64,000 nucleotides of DNA from Ancylobacter polymorphus (GCF_030813495.1 NZ_JAUSUI010000003.1:1-64000), one strand, 5' to 3'. Shown: positions 15,867-24,647, counted from the stretch's first letter. Numbers and translations are program-made. Notes: generated from the sequence alone by a model not told the origin.

Positions 15867-16940
15867 ATGGTCATCGCGTGCCCGAAAGTGTCGTCCGCAG
15901 CTCTTCTCGGCCTTCTGATTACCTATGGACCCGCGTGCGCGGCGGACGCCCTGACCATTGCCTCCTTCGGCGGCCAATACACGGCAAGCCAGAAAAAGTC
16001 GCAGTATGAACCGTTCACCGCCAGCACTGATGTGACGATCAAGTCGGTCGATTACAATGGTGGACTTGCCGAACTCACCGCCCAGGTGCGTTCCGGAACG
16101 GTGAGCTGGGACGTCGTCGATGTTGAGTTGCAAGATCTTGATCGTGGCTGCGCCGACGGTCTGTTCGAGAAGATCGATCCGGCGCAACTACCGGCAGGGT
16201 CTGATGGGGTTCCGGCCATCGCGGACTTTGTCACCGGGTCACTGCATGATTGTGGCGTCGGCACGGTCATCTGGTCCAACGTACTCGCCTTCCGCGATCC
16301 CGCCTTTCCCGATGCCAAGCCCAGCCGGATCGAGGACTTCTTCGATCTTGAGAGGTTTCCGGGCCGCCGCGGGCTGCCCAAGCGTCCTCACGCGATACTT
16401 GAATGGGCGTTGATGGCCGATGGGGTATCGCCCTCCGAGGTCTATCGGGTTCTGGCAACGCCGGAAGGTCTCGACCGCGCCTTCGCCAAGCTCGATACCG
16501 TCAAGGATCACGCCGTTTTCTGGGAGACCGGAGCGCAGATGATCCAGCTTCTTGCCGATGGCGAGGTGGCGCTATCCGCCGCTTATAATGGGCGCGTGCA
16601 ATCGGCCATCTCGGAGGATGCCAAGCCGCTCAAGATCATCTGGGACCGGCAGATATGGAACGCCGACTACTACGCGGTCGTCGCCGGTACCGGAGCCAAG
16701 GGCCGGGCACTCGATTTCATCCGCTTTGCCACTGGAACCGTTCCGCTGGCCGAACAGACCAAATACATCGCTTATGGTCCCGTGCGCCGCTCCTCTCAGC
16801 CGCTGATCGCGCCAGCCATTGCCGCCACGCTTCCGACGGCACCGTCCAATTTCAGTAACGCCCTGGCTTTCGATGCCGCCTGGTGGATCTCACATGGCGA
16901 TGCGATCAATGACCGCTATGCGGCGTGGCTGGTCCAATGA
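15867..16940 (+). CDS. ABC transporter substrate-binding protein (PotD-like)
   Basis: A 357-residue periplasmic protein with a signal peptide (VSSAALLGLLITYGPACAA) and a perfect ribosome-binding site TAAGGAGGT six bases before the ATG at 15867. The mature start ADALTIASFGGQYTASQKKSQYEPFTASTDV and the block GTVSWDVVDVELQDLDRGCADGLFEKID match the spermidine/putrescine-type extracellular solute-binding family (SBP_bac). Ligands of this family include polyamines, opines and amide-type compounds. The ligand here is not evident. Its stop overlaps the first permease start (ATGA). Confidence 0.9.
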   Translation: MVIACPKVSSAALLGLLITYGPACAADALTIASFGGQYTASQKKSQYEPFTASTDVTIKSVDYNGGLAELTAQVRSGTVSWDVVDVELQDLDRGCADGLFEKIDPAQLPAGSDGVPAIADFVTGSLHDCGVGTVIWSNVLAFRDPAFPDAKPSRIEDFFDLERFPGRRGLPKRPHAILEWALMADGVSPSEVYRVLATPEGLDRAFAKLDTVKDHAVFWETGAQMIQLLADGEVALSAAYNGRVQSAISEDAKPLKIIWDRQIWNADYYAVVAGTGAKGRALDFIRFATGTVPLAEQTKYIAYGPVRRSSQPLIAPAIAATLPTAPSNFSNALAFDAAWWISHGDAINDRYAAWLVQ

Positions 16941-18109
16941 ACGCGGCCTCGCCCTCCCGCGCCGGCTGGGCGCTCGTGCTTCCCCTGGTCGCCTTCATCG
17001 CCATCGCCTTCCTGGCGCCGATCGCGACCATGCTTCTGCAGAGCGTCCACGATCCGGAAATTGCCGATCTCATGCCGCGTACGCGCGAGGCTCTCGCTCG
17101 ATGGGACGGGATCAGCGTTCCGCAAAATGGCGCTCAGGCTGTCACTGCGGATTTGCGGGCGGCGAGCGCGGCCAACCAGATCAGTCGGCTTGCCCAGCGT
17201 CTAAACCGCGAGCGGAGTGGGTTTCGTGCGCTGATCGACGTCACCGCGCGACAGCTGGACCGGAATCCGGACACGGAGCTTGCGCAGATCGATCCTGGCT
17301 GGAGCGATCCCGACCTGTGGCGGCTTCTGGCGCGGGTGACCTCGCCCTGGACGGGACAACATCTGCTCAATGCCCTGGATTTGACGGTGACGGCCGATGG
17401 AGCAATCGTTCGGCAGGAGGAGGCGCGGCGACTTTATGTCGATCTCTTCCTGCGCACCGCCTGGGTCGCCGCCTTGGTGACCCTCATCTGTGCGCTGCTC
17501 GGCTATCCCTATGCCTATGCCATGGCAGCGGCGGGCCCCTCTTTGCGTGCGCTGCTACTTTTTCTGGTGCTGCTGCCGTTCTGGACCTCCTTGCTGGTGC
17601 GCGCCACGGCTTGGATCGTGCTGCTGCAGCGGCGGGGCGTCATCAATGAAGGGCTGCTCGCGATGGGCGTCATTGGCGAAACCGGCCGTCTCGACATGAT
17701 CTACAACATGACGGGGACCATCATCGTAATGGTTCACGTGCTGCTGCCCTTCTTTGTGCTTCCGCTCTATTCGGTGATGGCGGGACTGCCGGCGTCCTAT
17801 GTGCGCGCCTCTGCAAGCCTGGGAGCGCATCCACTGCGGACCTTCGCCCGCGTCTATCTTCCGTTGACCTATCCCGGAGTCGCGGCCGGCGGCCTGCTCG
17901 TCTTTATCCTGTCCCTTGGCTACTACGTCACCCCGGCCCTTGTGGGGGGACGAACCGGCCAGCTCATCAGCAATCAGATCGCTTTTCACATGCAGAGGAG
18001 CCTGAACTGGGGCTTGGCGGCCGCTCTTGGGACGTTGCTCCTGCTCGCGGTTCTGCTCCTCGCTTTGACGCTGCCACGCCTCGCCGAACGCGGAGGGCTG
18101 CGCGCATGA
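16937..18109 (+). CDS. ABC transporter permease (PotB-like) with a large periplasmic insert
   Basis: A 390-residue permease from the ATG at 16937. TM1 is near residues 10-30 (ALVLPLVAFIAIAFLAPIATMLLQ). A long hydrophilic segment of about 145 residues follows before TM2 (LRTAWVAALVTLICALLGYPYAYAMAAAG). Such inserts occur in PotB proteins of this subgroup. The coupling EAA loop is SASLGAHPLRTFARVYLPLTYPG. Its stop overlaps the start of the second permease. Confidence 0.92.
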   Translation: MNAASPSRAGWALVLPLVAFIAIAFLAPIATMLLQSVHDPEIADLMPRTREALARWDGISVPQNGAQAVTADLRAASAANQISRLAQRLNRERSGFRALIDVTARQLDRNPDTELAQIDPGWSDPDLWRLLARVTSPWTGQHLLNALDLTVTADGAIVRQEEARRLYVDLFLRTAWVAALVTLICALLGYPYAYAMAAAGPSLRALLLFLVLLPFWTSLLVRATAWIVLLQRRGVINEGLLAMGVIGETGRLDMIYNMTGTIIVMVHVLLPFFVLPLYSVMAGLPASYVRASASLGAHPLRTFARVYLPLTYPGVAAGGLLVFILSLGYYVTPALVGGRTGQLISNQIAFHMQRSLNWGLAAALGTLLLLAVLLLALTLPRLAERGGLRA

Positions 18110-18924
18110 ACCGGCTCGCCCGTCTCGGCTTCTATCTTCTCTGCGGTCTGATCGCGGCCTTCCTCGTGCTGCCACTCCTCGTGATCGTGCCGCTGTCGTT
18201 CAACCCGGAGCCGTATTTCTCCTTCACGCCGGCCATGCTCCGACTCGATCCGATGGGCTGGTCGCTTCGCTGGTATCGCGAAATCGCAGAAAGCGCGCAG
18301 TGGCGGCTGGCCCTTCGCAACAGCCTGAGTATCGCGGCTGTGGTCACCCCGCTGGCAGCCATTCTCGGCACGATGGCGGCCCTCGGATTGCGGCGGCTGC
18401 CGACACGACCGCGCAAGATGGTCGCGGTCATCATCGCGTCGCCGCTTGTCGTGCCGGTCATCCTGTTCGCCACGGGAATCTATTTCTTCCTGGCGCCGCT
18501 GGGGCTCACTCAGTCCTTCACCGGCATTATTCTCGCCCATACCGCTTTGGCGGCGCCTTATGTGGTGGTGACGGTTGGCAGCACGCTCACCACCTTTGAC
18601 GAGCGTCTGCTCCGTGCTGCGTCCATACTGGGCTCGCCACCCCTGTCCGCCTTTCTGAAGGTGACCTTGCCGCTGATCGCGCCCGGTATCGCCTCGGGTG
18701 CTCTGTTCGCCTTTGTCACGTCCTTCGACGAGGCCGTCATCGCCCTGTTCCTGGCTGGCTATGACCAGCGCACCATTCCGTTACAGATGTGGTCGGGCGT
18801 GCGGGATCAGTTGAGTCCTGCCGTGCTCGCCGCAGCCACTCTCATGGTGCTTCTCGTCACCATCGTCATGCTCGCTGCGATGTTCATCGCTCGCTCGGTG
18901 CGATCGGCAGGAGCACGCCGATGA
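18106..18924 (+). CDS. ABC transporter permease (PotC-like)
   Basis: A 272-residue inner-membrane permease with six predicted segments (first LGFYLLCGLIAAFLVLPLLVIVPLSF). The EAA loop is AASILGSPPLSAFLKVTLPLIAPGIASG, as in PotC. It completes the transporter started at 14714. The overlaps ATGA on both sides show tight translational coupling, here also to a small protein gene and the amidase gene. Hydrolysis of the imported compound by the amidase is therefore likely. Confidence 0.93.
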   Translation: MNRLARLGFYLLCGLIAAFLVLPLLVIVPLSFNPEPYFSFTPAMLRLDPMGWSLRWYREIAESAQWRLALRNSLSIAAVVTPLAAILGTMAALGLRRLPTRPRKMVAVIIASPLVVPVILFATGIYFFLAPLGLTQSFTGIILAHTALAAPYVVVTVGSTLTTFDERLLRAASILGSPPLSAFLKVTLPLIAPGIASGALFAFVTSFDEAVIALFLAGYDQRTIPLQMWSGVRDQLSPAVLAAATLMVLLVTIVMLAAMFIARSVRSAGARR

Positions 18925-19145
18925 GCCGTCAGGACTTGTTCGACGCCGATTTCCTGGTCAACGTCGCGACGCGGCTTGCCGGGCGCGACTGGCCCACTGC
19001 GACGTTGGCGCCGCTGGTGCAAGAGGCGGGGCATGGCCTTGTCAGCGGCCTGGGCGATCTGCTGGCGAGCCTGCAGCGGCTTGCAGATCAGGATCTTGGC
19101 GACATCGGACCGGCTATCCCTCCTTTCCAGGAAAAAGGCCAATGA
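18921..19145 (+). CDS. Small GatC/AtzG-like putative amidase subunit
   Basis: A 74-residue protein (MSRQDLFDADFLVNVATRLAGRDWPTATLAPLVQEAGHGLVSGLGDLLASLQRLADQDLGDIGPAIPPF). It sits between the second permease and the amidase with ATGA overlaps on both sides. Its size, helical pattern and position resemble AtzG and GatC, the small proteins that bind and stabilise amidase-signature enzymes (AtzE, GatA). Sequence similarity is too low for certainty. The last part, with the prolines after DIGPA, could wrap round the amidase as GatC does. Confidence 0.55.
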   Translation: MSRQDLFDADFLVNVATRLAGRDWPTATLAPLVQEAGHGLVSGLGDLLASLQRLADQDLGDIGPAIPPFQEKGQ

Positions 19146-20584
19146 GCGACCTTACGCATCTATCCTTGCGCAAGCTCCGACGGCTGATGATCTCCGGAGA
19201 GGTTCGGCCGGAAGAGGTGACCGCGGCGTTTCTGGCGCGAGCTGAAGCGCGCAACAGTTGCGATCTCAGCTATGTTTCGATAGGTGCGGAACATGCGCTC
19301 TCGCGTGCTGGTATGGTCGAGCAGGCTGGCGCATTAGGGCGTCTGGCCGGCATCCCCTTCTCCTGCAAAGATGTCTTTGACACTGTGACGCTGCCGACGA
19401 CAGCGGGCTCGCGCGTCATGCATGATTATCGGCCGCTCAGAGACGCGCGGGCGCTTCAACGCCTCGAGGCTGCGGGCGCCATTCTTCTGGGAAAGAATAA
19501 TCTGCACGAGTTCTGCTACGGCATCACCGGCGCCAACCCTATCTTCGGCACGCCGGCTAACCCACATGATCCAGGCCGCCTGGCGGGCGGATCCTCAAGC
19601 GGCTCTGCCGTTGCGGTCGCCAACCGCACGGCGATGTTTGCCCTCGGCACCGATACGGGCGGCTCGGTGCGCGTTCCCGCCAGCCTATGCGGCCTTGTCG
19701 GCTTCAAGCCGACGCGCGGGCAGATCAGCCTGAAGGGTGTGGTGCCTTTCTGCTGGTCGCTGGATCATGTCGGGATTCTTGCGCGAAGCTGCGGGGACGC
19801 GACCGAGGTTTTCCTGGCCGTTCGCGAGGCGGATGAGGCCATCTTGGCAGCGAACGCCGATCATGCCGAGCGAGGCAACTCGCTGCATGGGCTGCGCATT
19901 GGAGTGCCCAGGGGAGCCTATCTCGAGAATGTAGCGTCCGACATTGCCTTGCGCGTGCAGCAGCTGATCGCGGAATGCCGCCGGCTGGGTGCCCACATTG
20001 TCGAGGTGGTGATGCCAGACGCCACCCATGTGCGCACGGCCTCGCTGGCCGTTCAACTTGTCGAGGCCTTTGCCTGGCACCGTACAAATCTCCAGCGCCG
20101 GTTCGATCTCTATGGCGAGGATGTGCGTGAGGGGCTGCTTCAGGGCCAGTTCATCCTAGCTGAGCATTATGTGCAGGCGCTCCGGCTGATCGCTGCGAAG
20201 CAGGCCGAGGTCAGCGAGCGGCTTAAGGATATCGATGTGCTGATGACGCCGACGACGCCGGTCGTCGCGCCAGAGCTGGATCAGAGGCGGGTGACGCTGG
20301 CGGGCGTTGAGGTACCTGTCGGCAATGCACTGTCGCATTTCACCTGCCTTTTCAACCTGACCGGCCATCCCGCGCTGTCCGTTCCCATCGGTCGGGACGG
20401 CGATGGCCTGCCGGTCGGTTTGCAACTGATCGGCGCCCATCATCGAGACACGAAGCTCTTGTCGATCGGCACCGCGCTGGAACGGGCGGGTCTGGCCGGC
20501 TGGATCGAGCCGAATGACGAGATGGATGATGGTGTTTGCATGGCGCCTACGCGGTCGGAACAGCGGGAACTTCATACGCATTAG
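19142..20584 (+). CDS. Amidase-signature family hydrolase
   Basis: A 480-residue amidase. The Ser-cisSer-Lys triad is complete: Lys76 in FSCKDVFDT, the cis-Ser in GGSSSGS (149-155) and the nucleophile Ser175 in TDTGGSVRVPASLCGLVGFKPT. These enzymes hydrolyse a wide range of amides and carbamoyl compounds in the cytoplasm. The gene is the last of the GntR-ABC-small protein operon, which suggests that the transporter brings in its substrate. The product after residue 470 (ARTRSEQRELHTH-like tail) is not conserved. The specific substrate cannot be read from the sequence. Confidence 0.92.
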   Translation: MSDLTHLSLRKLRRLMISGEVRPEEVTAAFLARAEARNSCDLSYVSIGAEHALSRAGMVEQAGALGRLAGIPFSCKDVFDTVTLPTTAGSRVMHDYRPLRDARALQRLEAAGAILLGKNNLHEFCYGITGANPIFGTPANPHDPGRLAGGSSSGSAVAVANRTAMFALGTDTGGSVRVPASLCGLVGFKPTRGQISLKGVVPFCWSLDHVGILARSCGDATEVFLAVREADEAILAANADHAERGNSLHGLRIGVPRGAYLENVASDIALRVQQLIAECRRLGAHIVEVVMPDATHVRTASLAVQLVEAFAWHRTNLQRRFDLYGEDVREGLLQGQFILAEHYVQALRLIAAKQAEVSERLKDIDVLMTPTTPVVAPELDQRRVTLAGVEVPVGNALSHFTCLFNLTGHPALSVPIGRDGDGLPVGLQLIGAHHRDTKLLSIGTALERAGLAGWIEPNDEMDDGVCMAPTRSEQRELHTH

Positions 20585-20696
20585 GGACATAGGCGCCACG
20601 GATGCCTCCTCCACGTCGCCTGTCCATCAGTCGGGTTTTGAACGAGCTCTTGCGCACCCACGCTGAATAGGACGTCGTAGATCCGGAGACGGTTTT

Positions 20697-21057
20697 ATGG
20701 ACATTCGACCGATTAGGACCGATGCGGATTATGATCGGGCGCTGGCCGAGATGACACGCTATTTCGAGCAGCAGCCTGAGCCTGGCTCGACGGAAGAGGA
20801 CCGCTTCGACGTGCTCTCGGTCCCTATCGCGGCGTATGAAGAGCGGCACTTTCCGCAGCCGGATGCCGATTCCTGTCGAAGCGCTGCGCGCTTTCCTTGA
20901 AGCAACCGGGCGAAGGCAGCAGGGTCTTGCCGCACCACTCGCATCGGAGGTCCTGCGCCGCAAGAGAGCCCTGACCGTCGATATGATCGGCAAGTTGAGC
21001 AAGGAGTGGGGTATTCCGGCGGATGTCCTGGTGCGGCCTTACAGGCTGGCGGCGTAA
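20697..21057 (+). pseudogene. HigA-type antitoxin remnant, frameshifted
   Basis: The first frame reads MDIRPIRTDADYDRALAEMTRYFEQQPEPGSTEEDRFDVLSVPIAAYEERHFPQPDAD, a typical N-terminus of HigA-family antitoxins. An extra T near 20871 then ends it at 20900. The matching C-terminus (PVEALRAFLEATGRRQQGLAAPLASEVLRRKRALTVDMIGKLSKEWGIPADVLVRPYR) continues in the next frame to 21057. It has also lost about six residues before ASEVLRRKRAL, inside the HTH. No toxin gene is adjacent. It is a decayed leftover between the amidase and GntR genes. Confidence 0.8.
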
Positions 21058-21213
21058 AACGTCTCCAAGGAAGGTTTCATCGCGCCGCGGGATGGTGTTG
21101 GTCCGATCAAGCTCAATTGCGAGGGCGGACCGATCAGTGGGAAATTGAGATCCACAGTATCCGCCTTTCAGGACATTACGCGATCGAGGTGATGCCCTTC
21201 CCAATCACACGTG

Positions 21214-21948
21214 TTAGTCCTGCATCAAGGAGGTCGCGAGCGCGCGCATGACCAGATCCGGCAGCGCCACCTCAAGAACCTGGAAATGATCATTCAGACC
21301 TATCACAGCCGCCTCCATTTTTCCCTCGTTCAGTGCTGAGGCCAGGGCGGCGAGGGAGGCATGTAGCGGCACGGTCAGCTCGGACGATCGATAGGCGCAG
21401 CGGCGAACATGATGGGTCCGCTCGCAGAGATCGATCACGTTGCTCTCGATCACATCGCTGCCCGTCCATCGGCTCATGGCGATGAACAAGGCTTCGGTTC
21501 GGCGTGCCAGCGCAACGGCCGTCCTTGGATCGCACGGCGTCAAGGGGGGAGGCCGCAGATCAGTCAAGAGCCGAAATGACGCCAGGGGAGGGGCCTTGTC
21601 GAGGCTGTGACGCAGGAGGAGCTGTAGAAGGTCATGGATTTCCTTCATCTCGCGCAGGCGCAGTTCGCGGGCGAAAAATCCTCGCGCGGGGACAGCAGCA
21701 ATATGACCTTCGGCATGCAGGCGGATCAGCGCCTCGCGCACAGGCGTGTTGCTGACCCTCAGCTGGTCCGACAGTTCGACGACGGCCAGATGCTGGCCAG
21801 GACGGAACCTGTAGAGCAGCGCCTGTGTTTTCAGGGCACGGTAGACCTGATGCCGCCGGTCCCCGCCGAGGCATCCTGATGGCCGTGATCCCGGGCGAAA
21901 ACGGTCTCCGTCACTTTTCATCCTCGCGTCTATGGCTCCCTGCTTCAA
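21214..21948 (-). CDS. GntR-family regulator beside the M24-like gene
   Basis: A 244-residue regulator. The winged HTH at about 33-95 reads HQVYRALKTQALLYRFRPGQHLAVVELSDQLRVSNTPVREALIRLHAEGHIAAVPARGFFA. The C-terminal half is helical, in the manner of the FCD group but shorter in recognisable motifs. It overlaps the M24-like gene by ATGA on the minus strand. It is one of three GntR proteins in the cargo and is the best candidate to bind the inverted 13-mers at 23106-23208. Confidence 0.87.
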   Translation of the reverse strand: MKQGAIDARMKSDGDRFRPGSRPSGCLGGDRRHQVYRALKTQALLYRFRPGQHLAVVELSDQLRVSNTPVREALIRLHAEGHIAAVPARGFFARELRLREMKEIHDLLQLLLRHSLDKAPPLASFRLLTDLRPPPLTPCDPRTAVALARRTEALFIAMSRWTGSDVIESNVIDLCERTHHVRRCAYRSSELTVPLHASLAALASALNEGKMEAAVIGLNDHFQVLEVALPDLVMRALATSLMQD

Positions 21949-23096
21949 AGAAGCTTCAGGTCACGGGGATAGGGCGTGAGATAGTCGAATCCGTCCTCGG
22001 TCACTACGATGGAATCGCCTATGCGTCCGCCGCCCTTGCCGGGCACTGTAATGCCGCCATCGACGGCAAAGGTCATGCCGGCCTGTAGCTCGCGGGTTTC
22101 GCCACGCTTGAGTTCCGGTGCCTCCAGCAGCGACATGCCGACCGAGCGGCCGGTGCGATAGCCCGGCGAGAAGCCAGCCGCCGCATACACCTCTTCTGCT
22201 GCGGCATTGACTGCCTCGCAGCGTATGCCGGGGCGGATCGTGGCCAGCGCCGTGCGCTGGGCGGCCAGAGCGGCTTCCTGGATGCGCGCCTGCTCATCGG
22301 TCACAGTTCCTACATAAAACTGGCGATCAAAGCCGAGCTTGTAGTTGCGGAAACTCACCATGCCGCAGAAGCACAGATAGACAGGATCGCCGGACTCCAG
22401 CCGGCGCACGCCGGCGCGCCGATGGACCATGCAGGTGTCCGTGCCTGACTGCAGGATCTGCAGATTATGGATCAGTGGCGAGACGTAGCGGTCCCCGGGA
22501 TCGCTCAGCAGGGAGGCGGCGCGGCGCGAGCCGGCCTGCATGGCGGCAAGCGCGATCTCATATTCGGGCACGCCGGGACCAATTGCGTCCGCGGCAGCAT
22601 CCATCATCGCACCAGCCACTTCGCCGGCCTGGCGCATGATGGCGATCTCGTCTGGCGACTTGATCATGCGCTGCTCGGTGATCAGCGGCGCGATATCCGT
22701 CAGGATGCGATCAGGAAGTTGCTCCCTGATCTCGGCGGCGACCACGTTCGGCAGCCGGGCTGTTTCGACCCCGACCGGAGCAGCCGTCGTGGGGTTGGTG
22801 ATGAGGCCAATAAGCACGTCCCGCCATTCCCGGCCACCATCGGTCCAGGGGCGGATGTCCCCGACCCAGCTCATGGCCGCGCACATGTCTGATTCCATTA
22901 ACGGCGTGAGGATCACCGGAGCACGACCGGGCCCCACGATCATCAGCGTCGGCCGCCCGAACTCCATGCCTAGATAGTTCCAGTAGCCCCCGTAATACGC
23001 GATCGAGTCCGGATCACTCAGAACGGCCAGTCCGATGCCGGCGCTCTCGAGGGACAGAGAGAGAAGACGCGTACGCATCTCAAAGGGGCTTGTCAT
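21945..23096 (-). CDS. M24-fold (pita-bread) hydrolase lacking the usual metal ligands
   Basis: A 383-residue protein with the creatinase-N plus M24 peptidase layout. Core landmarks are IKSPDEIAIMRQAGEVAG (145-162) and SPLIHNLQILQSGTDTCMVHRR. The five metal ligands of Xaa-Pro peptidases are mostly replaced. The first Asp region reads LCFCG (241-245), the His region reads YRTGRSVG (313-320) and the two Glu regions read AVDGGI and RIGDS. Creatinase shows that this fold can work without metal on C-N bonds. A non-peptidase amidinohydrolase or amidohydrolase role is therefore more likely than a peptidase. It is divergent from the EutA-like gene. Confidence 0.8.
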   Translation of the reverse strand: MTSPFEMRTRLLSLSLESAGIGLAVLSDPDSIAYYGGYWNYLGMEFGRPTLMIVGPGRAPVILTPLMESDMCAAMSWVGDIRPWTDGGREWRDVLIGLITNPTTAAPVGVETARLPNVVAAEIREQLPDRILTDIAPLITEQRMIKSPDEIAIMRQAGEVAGAMMDAAADAIGPGVPEYEIALAAMQAGSRRAASLLSDPGDRYVSPLIHNLQILQSGTDTCMVHRRAGVRRLESGDPVYLCFCGMVSFRNYKLGFDRQFYVGTVTDEQARIQEAALAAQRTALATIRPGIRCEAVNAAAEEVYAAAGFSPGYRTGRSVGMSLLEAPELKRGETRELQAGMTFAVDGGITVPGKGGGRIGDSIVVTEDGFDYLTPYPRDLKLL

Positions 23097-23105
23097 TTGC
23101 TAACC

Positions 23106-23208
23106 TGTATGCAGCTATGAAGAGCCTCACGATAATGAGGCTGGAAATGCATTGTCAATATTGGAAAATATGACAGTGCCGAGCGGAAATTTTCTATAGC
23201 TGCATACA
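23106..23208. promoter_or_regulatory. Paired inverted 13-mers in the M24-like/EutA-like divergent promoter
   Basis: TGTATGCAGCTAT (23106-23118) and its exact reverse complement ATAGCTGCATACA (23196-23208) flank the divergent promoter, one close to each gene. The TGTATNCA-type core is typical of GntR/FCD operators. One regulator could therefore control both directions symmetrically and perhaps loop the DNA. A separate hairpin AGCCTCA-N6-TGAGGCT lies at 23123-23142. GGAGG precedes the EutA-like ATG at 23223. Confidence 0.65.
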
Positions 23209-23222
23209 TCACGGAGGCAGTC

Positions 23223-23960
23223 ATGCGTGAGATCAAGAGCGACGCTGGTCGCCATCACCGGGCGAAGATCGGGTTCGTGCTGTTGGCGATGGAACAGACC
23301 ATCGAAGACGACATGTTCACTCTCCGTCCAGGGGGCGTGGGCATTCACTTCACGCGGGCCCCAATGGCGAACCGGGTCAGCGTCGATACGCTGGCGGCCA
23401 TGGCCTCGGGCATTGGCGATGCTGCCAGCCTGCTCCTGCCGGAGGAGGCGCTCGATGTCGTCTGTTACGCCTGCACATCGGGCAGCGTCGTCATCGGCGA
23501 GGAGCGGGTGTTTGCAGAGTTGATCCGGGGCAAGCCCAGCGCCCGGGCCACCTCATTGATCACCTCGGTCATGCGGGCTCTGGAGGCGCTGAAGGTTCGC
23601 CGCATCGCTATCGCCACACCCTATCTTGCCGAGGTCGATGCTATCGAGCGCAGCTATATGGCGGAACGCGGCTTCGAGATCGTTCACATGCAGGGATTGG
23701 GCATCGAGAAGGACGCCGATATGGTGAGGGTGGCGCCGGAAGCCATTTTGGAATTTGCCCTCAGCGTCGATCGCACTGAGGCCGAGGCGCTCTTCATCAG
23801 CTGTGGCGCCCTACGGTCTCTCGACATTATCGAGGAACTCGAGCGCCGGATCGGCAAACCGGTCGTGACCAGCAATCAGGCGATGATGTGGGACTGCCTG
23901 CGTCTTGCCGGGATCGCGGACCAGCGGGATGATTATGGCGTTCTGCTTCGGGAGCATTGA
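23223..23960 (+). CDS. EutA/maleate isomerase-like Asp/Glu racemase superfamily protein
   Basis: A 245-residue protein. The two catalytic-type cysteines of the superfamily are present: Cys84 in VCYACTSGSVVIG and Cys194 in LFISCGALRSL. The blocks TPYLAEVDAIERSYMAERGFEIV and GKPVVTSNQAMMWDCLRLAG fit the maleate cis-trans isomerase / ectoine-utilisation EutA subgroup. Related enzymes isomerise maleate, racemise amino acids or decarboxylate malonates. EutA-like genes occur beside an M24 hydrolase in ectoine-use operons, as here. EutB, EutC and EutE are absent, so ectoine is not a firm call. Confidence 0.75.
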   Translation: MREIKSDAGRHHRAKIGFVLLAMEQTIEDDMFTLRPGGVGIHFTRAPMANRVSVDTLAAMASGIGDAASLLLPEEALDVVCYACTSGSVVIGEERVFAELIRGKPSARATSLITSVMRALEALKVRRIAIATPYLAEVDAIERSYMAERGFEIVHMQGLGIEKDADMVRVAPEAILEFALSVDRTEAEALFISCGALRSLDIIEELERRIGKPVVTSNQAMMWDCLRLAGIADQRDDYGVLLREH

Positions 23961-24647
23961 GTGAGCGAAAGCGCGACGAGCGAAAACTCAAGGACACGAG
24001 CCCCGCGCGGCCAGGTGACGGACATCTACCGGACCTTGCGCGACCGGATCTGTCTACTGCGTTACCCGCCCGGCATGCTGCTTGGCGAGCACGAACTCGC
24101 CGAAGAATTCACGGTCAGTCGCACGCCGGTGCGCCAGGCGCTGCAGCGGCTGGAATATGACGGACTCACTGAGACCCGCAACGGTGTGGGAACGATGGTG
24201 ACCGGCGTCGATCCAAACGCCTTCCGTGATATTTATGCGTTCCGGCTTCGCCTGAGCGAAATGATGGGCGAGTTCCCCGCGGAAGACGAGGCACCGCACG
24301 CCCTCTCGACCATCTTGCTACTTCAGGACCGGTTGGTGGCCTTGAGAGGCCAGCGGGACATGGAGGCGTTCTGGCAGCTCAACCATGAACTTCATCATGC
24401 TACGAACCGGCTCATCGCCAATCTGGCTTTGCGCGAGACCCATGAGCGCTATTACTTCCAGGCCTCGCGCATCTGGTACAGCGTGATCGAGGCGTTCTTC
24501 GAGGAACAGCTCGCCGATCTGGCCAGTGAACTCAACGAAATCGTGGGTGCGCTACGCGCCGGCGACATAAGGGCGGTCGGCTATATCCAGCGCAACCATA
24601 TTGCCTTTGGCCTCCATCGTGTCGCGAGCGCGCACGCTGCCGTTTGA
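23961..24647 (+). CDS. GntR/FCD-family regulator downstream of the EutA-like gene
   Basis: A 228-residue regulator beginning at a GTG directly after the EutA-like stop. The HTH (VTDIYRTLRDRICLLRYPPGMLLGEHELAEEFTVSRTPVRQALQRLEYDGLTETRNGVGTMVTGVDPNAF) is closely related to the GntR protein at 14022-14705. The C-terminal region with FWQLNHELHHATNRLIANLALRETHERYYF is an FCD-type ligand pocket with His residues. The two paralogues probably answer the same or a related ligand. It ends the metabolic cargo before the second qseC-like gene. Confidence 0.9.
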   Translation: MSESATSENSRTRAPRGQVTDIYRTLRDRICLLRYPPGMLLGEHELAEEFTVSRTPVRQALQRLEYDGLTETRNGVGTMVTGVDPNAFRDIYAFRLRLSEMMGEFPAEDEAPHALSTILLLQDRLVALRGQRDMEAFWQLNHELHHATNRLIANLALRETHERYYFQASRIWYSVIEAFFEEQLADLASELNEIVGALRAGDIRAVGYIQRNHIAFGLHRVASAHAAV

